From positions 1 to 31,799 of the forward strand of contig JBDTCS010000194.1 of the NCBI GenBank assembly GCA_039923455.1: a stretch of 31,799 nt of DNA, in the 5' to 3' direction. The stretch is from JBDTCS01 sp039923455. Lineage in GTDB: Bacteria; Bacteroidota; Ignavibacteria; Palsa-1295. How positions within the stretch are numbered: position 1 is the first letter of the stretch; the number at the start of each line of letters is the position of its first letter. The notes under the pieces were generated by a model, which searched no databases, was not told the DNA's origin, and worked only from the letters and a program-made list of their open reading frames with translations. The translations under genes were made by a program, and so were the position numbers. Shown here piece after piece: positions 25,826 through 31,799 of the stretch.

Positions 25826-27370
25826 TTACTTCAGAACCATTCGTATTGATTGGGTTCGCGTACCGTCTGAAGCGCGGAGTATATAAAGACCCGGTGTCAA
25901 TCCGCTCGAGTCGATGCTCAGTCGCTTTTGTCCTGCAGGAATGATCCCGTGATATACAACTTTTCTGGAAGTGCCAAGTATATCAAATAGCTCTGCGATG
26001 ATCTGCGTCGGCTTTGTAACATCGATCGCCACTTCAGTTGATTCGTGAAATGGATTCGGAGTGTTCTGTGAGAGAGTAAAATCTTGAATCAGTTGAGCGC
26101 TCGAACGAACAGCAGATCGAGCTGCGGTGTAGGTGATCCGATAAACCGCGCCCGCGATATCATCTGAAACATAAAGCGCACTATCCGCACCCTCCATGAC
26201 GGACACCACGCGTCCCCATCTCGTACCCGTAGAGTCAGGTTGAAAGCCGGTGACAAAATCTTGTATGCTCGGATTCTGGCCGTCGTTGTTATTCCAAAGC
26301 ACAGTCACACGAGGCGGTGCTGGTGGCGTGCGGTCCCAAGAGCCGTGATATGTTTGAAAAAGTGCACCGTGATATTTGCTCGGAAATGCTGAGCCCGAAT
26401 AAAAATGCATACCAAGTGGAGCAGAGTGTGCAAGTATTTCAGCGACGGGCCCGTTTAACTTTTGAATGTACGAAGTATCTATTTGATACGCCGGATCCGG
26501 ATTGCGCATTCGAAAGCCATAGGCATACGGCCAGCCATAGTTGGCGCCATCACATAGAAGATAAACACCTTCGGCAGGAGTGTCGTTATGTCGTGGATCG
26601 TTCGCGCCAAAAATATTATCCATTCCGTTGACATTCACCCAAAGATAATTCGTCCGCGGGTCTATTGCCATACCGGCAGCGTTGCGTAAACCACGCGCAA
26701 ATATTCTGCGACCGGAGCCATCCATGTTGAACTCCATTACGGTCGCCCGCGTCGAATCATTCTCGATGCAATAGTTGCATGATGACCCGATCTGCACATA
26801 CATCTTCTGCTTCAGTTCATTGAAAACAAAATTACGTGAGACGTGTCCCGCGGTCGAAATGCCGGTAACGATCGGAATATATTTATCGATTTTGCGATCA
26901 CCGTTCGTGTCGAGCGCGCGAATAACTTGCTGATCACTTGAAAAATAAAGCTCGTTGTTATGAAAGCCGATGCCGTGCACGTTATTATAACCGCTGGCAA
27001 CCTTGATTATGCTATCCGGAATACCATCATGATTGTGATCGGGCAATGCATAGACGCAGTTCGAAGTGTAACTCGTAACGTACAGCGTACCATCCGGAGA
27101 AACGGCAAGCCCACGAGCAGCAGGAACACTACCGAACACTTTGATCGTGAAGCCGGCAGGAATCGAGACCTTCCGATTCTGACCGCCAACAAGCAGAACG
27201 GTGTCGCGCAGATCAGGCGCAAGTTCCGTTGTGCGATACGTTCCGGGAGCGCGTTGCAAAACCCAATTCGTTGCTTCGCACTCACTTGTCTTGCCTTCTT
27301 GCGCAAGCGCGCTCGTTGCAAGTAAAGTGATCGCGGTTAGCATCAAAAAAAAACGTGTAGAGAGATGCAT
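25826..27370 (-). CDS. Secreted PQQ-type sugar dehydrogenase (sorbosone dehydrogenase-like), T9SS cargo
   Basis: The 514-residue protein (ATG 27370; TTG 27403 is less likely) has a signal peptide (LMLTAITLLATSALAQ). Residues about 65-415 form a beta-propeller resembling soluble PQQ sugar/sorbosone dehydrogenases: GHVSRNFVFN (about 175-184), GSSCNYC (195-201), RGLRNAAGMAIDP, and GANYGWPYAYG. Two calcium-loop-like segments are inserted (D-H-N-H-D-G-I-P-D at 111-119 and D-T-N-G-D-R-K-I-D at 154-162). CNYC is not a haem site (no CxxCH). The C-terminal about 80 residues are a T9SS type A sorting domain (SQNTPNPFHESTEVAIDV). Substrate and PQQ use are inferred; no PQQ biosynthesis gene is in the window. 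Confidence 0.88.
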   Translation of the reverse strand: MHLSTRFFLMLTAITLLATSALAQEGKTSECEATNWVLQRAPGTYRTTELAPDLRDTVLLVGGQNRKVSIPAGFTIKVFGSVPAARGLAVSPDGTLYVTSYTSNCVYALPDHNHDGIPDSIIKVASGYNNVHGIGFHNNELYFSSDQQVIRALDTNGDRKIDKYIPIVTGISTAGHVSRNFVFNELKQKMYVQIGSSCNYCIENDSTRATVMEFNMDGSGRRIFARGLRNAAGMAIDPRTNYLWVNVNGMDNIFGANDPRHNDTPAEGVYLLCDGANYGWPYAYGFRMRNPDPAYQIDTSYIQKLNGPVAEILAHSAPLGMHFYSGSAFPSKYHGALFQTYHGSWDRTPPAPPRVTVLWNNNDGQNPSIQDFVTGFQPDSTGTRWGRVVSVMEGADSALYVSDDIAGAVYRITYTAARSAVRSSAQLIQDFTLSQNTPNPFHESTEVAIDVTKPTQIIAELFDILGTSRKVVYHGIIPAGQKRLSIDSSGLTPGLYILRASDGTRTQSIRMVLK

Positions 27371-27504
27371 GGTGGTTCGATCAATAAAAAGAGAACGACA
27401 CAAACGAGATGGGGGCTAGCTTGGATTCGTTACGACTGCATAAGGTGTAACGCAATTATCGGAAAGTAATTTCCCACTCAGCTACTTGTGCTCTTTTGAG
27501 GAGC

Positions 27505-28449
27505 CTAACGCAGAAAACCACGTTCGGCAAGGCCGGCAGTTCCAGTGAAACCCTTGCGATAGTCGCTCAAACCCCACAGCATAGCACGTGCGCTCTTATA
27601 GTTCTTCGCTTGCACTTCGAACCGATAACGATTGAGGAGATAGATAGGATAGAACAACCAGAAGCGAAGTCGGAGGAGACCCTTGTAGTGACGCTTCGAA
27701 TAAATAAACGCGTTGCGCGTTTGAAGATACATGTAGAGCGGAGTCTCCTCGCCGAGATGCGCGCTCCTAAAATTGTGAAAGATCACGCTGCGCGGTTCGT
27801 AGTAACACACATAGCCATTCGCAAATGCCGTCTGACACCAATCGGCTTCTTCCCAATAGAGAAAATAGTCTTCGGAGAGGAAGCCTTGTGATTTGAGGAG
27901 TGCGCCGCGCATCAGCATCAAGCAACCTGAAGCGAATGGCACTGTGCGCGCAGTTTCGAATTTTCCTGTATCGTGCTCATTGACACCAAAGTGATGATAT
28001 CCGGTGTGCCATTTGCGAAAACAGCCCGCGTACCAAATAATGTCACTCGCACCGTTCTTCGCCTCTGGTGCGTAATAGATCTTTCCACTTACGGCCGCGA
28101 TCTTCTCATCCGAAAGCAATCGCTCGACAAGCGGCTCCAAAAACTCGGGAGTTACGTAGGTGTCATTGTTAAGCAGCAGAATATGCTTAGCGCCATCGTT
28201 CAATGCTCGCGCAATGCCCAGATTATTTCCACCGCTAAAGCCAAGATTCTTTTCGGAAATGATATGCGTGGAGTTCGGAAATTCTGCTTGGAGTGTTGCG
28301 GGCGATTGATCCACGCAGCCGTTATGCACAACGTAGATCTGCAAAGGCGCGTAGGTCATTTTAGCAAGTGACCGGAGACAAACCGCCGTATCGTTGTAGC
28401 TATTAAAATTGATCAGGATGATCCCGATCTTCGGTCGCGCGTTTATCAT
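27505..28449 (-). CDS. Glycosyltransferase family 2, rhamnosyltransferase-like
   Basis: The 314-residue enzyme shows the pattern of rhamnosyltransferase-like GT2 proteins: IGIILINFNSYNDTAVCL at the start, then KNLGFSGGNNLGIARAL, the metal-binding N94-N95-D96 in LLLNNDTYV, and FASGCLMLMRGALL with EEADWCQTAFANGY as the acceptor/base region. It probably adds a deoxyhexose to O-antigen or exopolysaccharide (inference). The C-terminus has a short hydrophobic stretch (LRFWLFYPIYLLN). It starts 6 bp after the stop of the methyltransferase/reductase gene and is therefore probably co-transcribed with it, though no pathway link is apparent. Confidence 0.9.
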   Translation of the reverse strand: MINARPKIGIILINFNSYNDTAVCLRSLAKMTYAPLQIYVVHNGCVDQSPATLQAEFPNSTHIISEKNLGFSGGNNLGIARALNDGAKHILLLNNDTYVTPEFLEPLVERLLSDEKIAAVSGKIYYAPEAKNGASDIIWYAGCFRKWHTGYHHFGVNEHDTGKFETARTVPFASGCLMLMRGALLKSQGFLSEDYFLYWEEADWCQTAFANGYVCYYEPRSVIFHNFRSAHLGEETPLYMYLQTRNAFIYSKRHYKGLLRLRFWLFYPIYLLNRYRFEVQAKNYKSARAMLWGLSDYRKGFTGTAGLAERGFLR

Positions 28450-28455
28450 TTCGAG

Positions 28456-30345
28456 TTAGCCCACTCGATCCAGAATCTGAACCGCCATGTCGTACTTCTT
28501 GAAGGGCGGTAAAAGATAAACGCCATCGATCATCGACTTTGCCTCTTTCAAAAAGTCCACGCAAATATCGATGCCGATCTTGCTCTGCTCTTCGGTCGAA
28601 GTTTTTGTTGCGAGCTTTTCGTGGATCCACATCGGGATCGTCATACCCGGCACTTCGTAGTGGAGAAACTCGGCATGTCGCAAACTTCGAAGTGGTTGCA
28701 GGCCGAGCATGAAGCGAGTCTTACCACGGAAGGGCTTCATCGCTTCGAGAAAAGTTGCGAGTGTTTCGATCTCAAATATCGGTTGCGTAAAAATGACATC
28801 GAGTCCTTCCGCGATCTTTCGCTCCAAGCGACCGAGTTCGCGCTCCATATCATCCGCGACAGGATTTGCGCCGCAAGCGATCATGAAATGTGTGCAATCA
28901 TGTGCGCCACCGGAAATCGGATTTCCCATCAGATCGAGTCCGGAGTTCATCGAATGAATCGCGCGAATGAGCCCGATCGCATCAATGTCATACACGCTGG
29001 TAGCATACGGGAAGTCGCCGATCTGCGCTGGGTCGCCTGTGATTGCAAGAATATTTTTCACGCCGAGCACTTCCGCACCGAGCAACTCCGACTGCAAGCC
29101 GACCATATTGCGATCGCGACATGCAAGATGCGCGATAGACTCAATGCCACATTGTGTTTGCAGCAAATGACTGATTGTGAACGGCGACATTCTGAGTCTT
29201 GCACGCGCACCATCGGTGATGTTCACTGCATCGAGTCCGGCATTCGCAAGATAGGTTGCACCTTCGAAGACGCTCGACATATCGAGCCCGCGCGGAACAT
29301 CAAGTTCAACAGTCGCGAGAAATTTCTTGCCAAGATTCTGTTTGAACTTCGAAAAGAGTTCAGGATTTATTGCTTCATTCTTTGCTTCCGGTTTGAACTT
29401 GATAATCTGCTCTTGCACTTCACCAACTTTGACGCCAGCAAGAATAGCTTTGATCGCGCGAGTGTGTTCAGGTGTAGCACCGCCGGAAGCGCCGATGATC
29501 GTTACGCCTGCTTCGACCAGTCGCTTCGCGCACTCCGCGACATACTGCGGAGTCGCATTGTATATCGGCTTACCATCGACGAGCGTAGGAATTCCAATAT
29601 CAGGTTGCGCAGAAATGGGAATACCGCGAATCGCAAATGCTTTGATGATCGCAATCATCCGATTCGGACCCACGGTACCGTTCGTACCAATCGCAGCTAC
29701 ACCATGTGCACGAAGACGTTCGGCGACGTTGTGTGCGAAGTCGGTTGCGAGAAGCGCACCATCTTCGGGGAAAGTCTTTTGCGCTATGATCGGCAAGTGC
29801 GGCGCGACGAGCTTCGCGGTCTCGATTGCGATCTCAAGCTCTTCGATATCAATGAAGCTCTTCAGCATCAATACATCAGGCCCACCGTCGGCAAGCGCGA
29901 GCAGTTGCTCATGAAATGCAGCACGAACATCGTCGCGTTGAAGCGCACCAACAGGTGCAAGAAACTTTCCGATCGGCCCAAGCGTCGCGGCAACATAGAG
30001 CCCGCCCTCACGCGCAACAGCACGCGCAAGCCAGACGCCTTTGCGATTGATCTCGTAGGTTTTGTGCTTCAGATTAAATCTTGCAAGCGTTAGCGGATTC
30101 GCATGTTCGGTGTTTGTCTGAAGTAACTCAGCGCCTGCATCAGCGAAATCGCGGTGTGCATGTTCGACGATGAGTGGCTGCGTCAGATTGTAATGTTCGA
30201 TTGGCGAATCCGCATAGCCGCGACTCTTGAGGGCAACCTCCATCGAACCATCGGTGAGCAGCGGACCACGCTCATGATCGTGCAAACGAAGGGTAAACGG
30301 ATGTTGTGCGAGATCTGAAGCAGGTGCCGAAAAAGCAGGTGTCAA
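28456..30345 (-). CDS. Fused homocysteine methyltransferase-like / methylenetetrahydrofolate reductase, zinc ligands missing
   Basis: The 629-residue length and domain order match the bifunctional family exemplified by Bacillus YitJ. Residues about 20-305 are the homocysteine S-methyltransferase barrel; about 335-629 are methylenetetrahydrofolate reductase (VELDVPRG, IAHLACRDRN, NILAITGDPAQIGD, VIFTQPIFE), which reduces methylene- to methyl-tetrahydrofolate with a flavin. In the first half the zinc-binding cysteines are all replaced: the GxNC motif reads GTNG (G223), and the GGCCGTTPEH motif reads GASGGATPEH (S287, G288). The reductase half looks intact. The start TTG at 30345 is the only reasonable candidate, since no ATG or GTG occurs before residue 35. 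It lies 69 bp after the DsbD-like gene. Confidence 0.92.
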   Translation of the reverse strand: MTPAFSAPASDLAQHPFTLRLHDHERGPLLTDGSMEVALKSRGYADSPIEHYNLTQPLIVEHAHRDFADAGAELLQTNTEHANPLTLARFNLKHKTYEINRKGVWLARAVAREGGLYVAATLGPIGKFLAPVGALQRDDVRAAFHEQLLALADGGPDVLMLKSFIDIEELEIAIETAKLVAPHLPIIAQKTFPEDGALLATDFAHNVAERLRAHGVAAIGTNGTVGPNRMIAIIKAFAIRGIPISAQPDIGIPTLVDGKPIYNATPQYVAECAKRLVEAGVTIIGASGGATPEHTRAIKAILAGVKVGEVQEQIIKFKPEAKNEAINPELFSKFKQNLGKKFLATVELDVPRGLDMSSVFEGATYLANAGLDAVNITDGARARLRMSPFTISHLLQTQCGIESIAHLACRDRNMVGLQSELLGAEVLGVKNILAITGDPAQIGDFPYATSVYDIDAIGLIRAIHSMNSGLDLMGNPISGGAHDCTHFMIACGANPVADDMERELGRLERKIAEGLDVIFTQPIFEIETLATFLEAMKPFRGKTRFMLGLQPLRSLRHAEFLHYEVPGMTIPMWIHEKLATKTSTEEQSKIGIDICVDFLKEAKSMIDGVYLLPPFKKYDMAVQILDRVG

Positions 30346-30414
30346 AATAGAAATAACGTTGGTGTTCGGAATGTCGCGGTTGTTCGCGTGAATCGAAAAT
30401 GCTTGGGAGATATT

Positions 30415-31799
30415 TTATTTCCCAAGCATCGCGACACTCATCGCCGGCTTGCGATGCGTGGTTAGGAAAGTTTTGAACGCTGCATCGTCGCGAGTGTACC
30501 CCGGAAACGTTTCAAGCGATTTATCATCCGGTGACATGATCACATAATAGGGAAGTGCGATCGTGCTGAAGCGCGTCTCTTCCATTGTGCGATTCGAATC
30601 ATTCAGCGGCGTACCGTTGTCGGTGTAAAGTCTTGCAAGCACAAAATCCTGAAAGAGATCTTTCACGTCCGGTCGACTGAACATCGAAGCCTCCATAGCG
30701 CGACAATTTGTGCAAGTGTATCCGGTGAAGTCGATGAAGACATTCTTGCCGGTACGTTTTGCTTCGGCGAGTGCATCCGTGTAACTCCCAAACCATTTCG
30801 CTTCGGTTGCAGCAATGGTGCCGCCGGTGGAAGAGGTCGTTACTCCCGAAACAGCAGCAGTTGGTGGCAAGAACGCATCGAGTTGCCCAAGTGGCTTGCC
30901 ATTGATACCGGTGTAGAGATACACGCCGATCGATAAAAAACCGACCGCCAGCAAAACTCTCAGCGCACCAAGATGCTCGATTGGTGTATCATGCGAAAGG
31001 CGAAAACGCCCGAGCAAATACATGGTCGTGAGTACTGCAATCGCAACCCAAGCAGCCAACACAAGATCGCGTGAGAAGAAATTCCAGTTCCAGATCAGAT
31101 CTACATTGGAGAAAAATTTCAGCGCGGCTGCGATCTCCAAAAATCCCATGACGACCTTAACGCTGTTGAGCCAACCACCAGAGCGCGGCAATGCTTTCAT
31201 CCAACTCGGAAAGAGCGCAAGTATAAAAAATGGCAGCGCAAAAACTCCGGCAAAGACGACCATTCCGATCAGCGGCACAAACCAAGATCCGCGACTGAAT
31301 GCGACCATCAGTGTACCAACGAATGGCACCGTGCAGGTAAAACTTGTAAGCGAAAAAACGAAGCCCATCAGCACAACCGAGAATGTTCGGCTCTTACTAT
31401 TTTGCGCCGTCGAGTTTAGTTTTGTCAAGACCGAACCGGGCACACCGATCTCAAACAAACCGAAAAGATTGAGCGCGAACGTTATGAAGATACCAGCGAT
31501 CAAAAGATTAGCCCATGGATTCGCTGCGAATTTATTTATTCCCGATGGACCGGCGATAAGCGAAAGAATAAAACCAAGTGCAACAAACGTGACGATGATA
31601 CCAAGCGCATAGAGCGTCGCATCTTTAACCGCTTCTTTGCGTGAGCCTGCGTTACGTTTCGTAAAAAACGATACCGTAATCGGCACCATCGGAAACACGC
31701 ACGGAGTGAGCAGTGCAAGCAAACCGAAGCCTGCGGCAGCGAAGATGAACTCCCAAAGGGAATGCGATGCGATCGCGACGATATCCGCACTCGCAACCG
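30415..31799 (-). CDS. dsbD: DsbD-like thiol-disulfide interchange protein, N-terminus cut by window edge
   Basis: This protein moves reducing power from cytoplasmic thioredoxin across the inner membrane to periplasmic substrates. The frame is open to the right edge, so the N-terminal part is missing. The membrane domain shows about eight hydrophobic segments, with the two redox cysteines in LLTPCVFPMVP and SLTSFTCTVPFVGT (residues 8 and 130 counted from TTG 31722). The C-terminal periplasmic thioredoxin domain has FTGYTCTNCRAME (CxxC at 337-340, same count) and the cis-proline loop IALPYY. Whether an N-terminal DsbD alpha domain exists cannot be seen. It is the first visible gene of a minus-strand run with the methyltransferase/reductase. 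Confidence 0.93.
   Translation of the reverse strand, partial: VASADIVAIASHSLWEFIFAAAGFGLLALLTPCVFPMVPITVSFFTKRNAGSRKEAVKDATLYALGIIVTFVALGFILSLIAGPSGINKFAANPWANLLIAGIFITFALNLFGLFEIGVPGSVLTKLNSTAQNSKSRTFSVVLMGFVFSLTSFTCTVPFVGTLMVAFSRGSWFVPLIGMVVFAGVFALPFFILALFPSWMKALPRSGGWLNSVKVVMGFLEIAAALKFFSNVDLIWNWNFFSRDLVLAAWVAIAVLTTMYLLGRFRLSHDTPIEHLGALRVLLAVGFLSIGVYLYTGINGKPLGQLDAFLPPTAAVSGVTTSSTGGTIAATEAKWFGSYTDALAEAKRTGKNVFIDFTGYTCTNCRAMEASMFSRPDVKDLFQDFVLARLYTDNGTPLNDSNRTMEETRFSTIALPYYVIMSPDDKSLETFPGYTRDDAAFKTFLTTHRKPAMSVAMLGK

Noticed and set aside
26760..26800. Haem c site in the sugar dehydrogenase (CNYC)
   Set aside because: The CxxC is not followed by His; GSSCNxC is a family motif of sorbosone dehydrogenase-like proteins.
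28621..30093. 490-residue open frame opposite the methyltransferase/reductase gene
   Set aside because: It is fully antisense to a well-conserved gene, rich in Arg/Cys/His/Ile with no domain or signal; a codon-bias by-product.

Overview
The window looks like a chromosomal segment of a Gram-negative bacterium of the Bacteroidota/Chlorobi/Kapabacteria group (FCB). This is inferred from two large secreted proteins with type IX secretion (T9SS) C-terminal sorting domains, a GWxTD-domain protein, mostly Shine-Dalgarno-less starts, mid-range GC and a split ATP synthase locus. No tRNA, rRNA, CRISPR array, transposase or phage gene is visible. Most of the window is housekeeping; the novelty lies in variant active sites, gene-order anomalies and structured intergenic DNA.

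Left part (1-7467, + strand): F0F1 ATP synthase genes in the order atpB (cut by the left edge), atpE, atpF, atpH, [exported protein of unknown function], atpA, [exported barrel-like + GWxTD-domain protein], atpG. They end at a clear intrinsic terminator. Beta and epsilon (atpD, atpC) are absent from the window. atpE is flanked by stem-loops, and a 16-bp tandem repeat separates atpF from atpH. A small outer-membrane-like gene converges on the terminator from the right.

Middle part (8195-16752, + strand): PLP-binding YggS protein, DivIVA-domain protein, family 2 glycosyltransferase, isoleucyl-tRNA synthetase, DksA/TraR zinc-finger protein with a histone-H1-like N-terminus, lipoprotein signal peptidase and an RluD-type pseudouridine synthase. 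Apart from the glycosyltransferase this follows the Gram-positive ylmE-divIVA-ileS-ylyA-lspA-ylyB order. The IleRS carries a swapped class I signature (GIHH instead of HIGH), a variant associated with mupirocin hyper-resistance.

Minus-strand block (16775-22719): a TPR-like exported protein, an EVE-domain protein, and a 1260-residue T9SS cargo with a degenerate von Willebrand A domain and a seven-bladed WD40 propeller. The two gaps at 18455-18936 and 22720-23573 carry no convincing gene but hold many short hairpins; the second looks like a composite of repeat elements, including a MITE-like unit of about 110 bp.

Right part (23574-31799): gatB and tpiA overlap by 4 bp on the + strand. On the - strand are a PQQ-type sugar dehydrogenase with a T9SS tail, a rhamnosyltransferase-like glycosyltransferase, a fused homocysteine methyltransferase/methylenetetrahydrofolate reductase in which all three zinc-binding cysteines of the methyltransferase half are replaced, and a DsbD-like thiol-disulfide transporter cut by the right edge.
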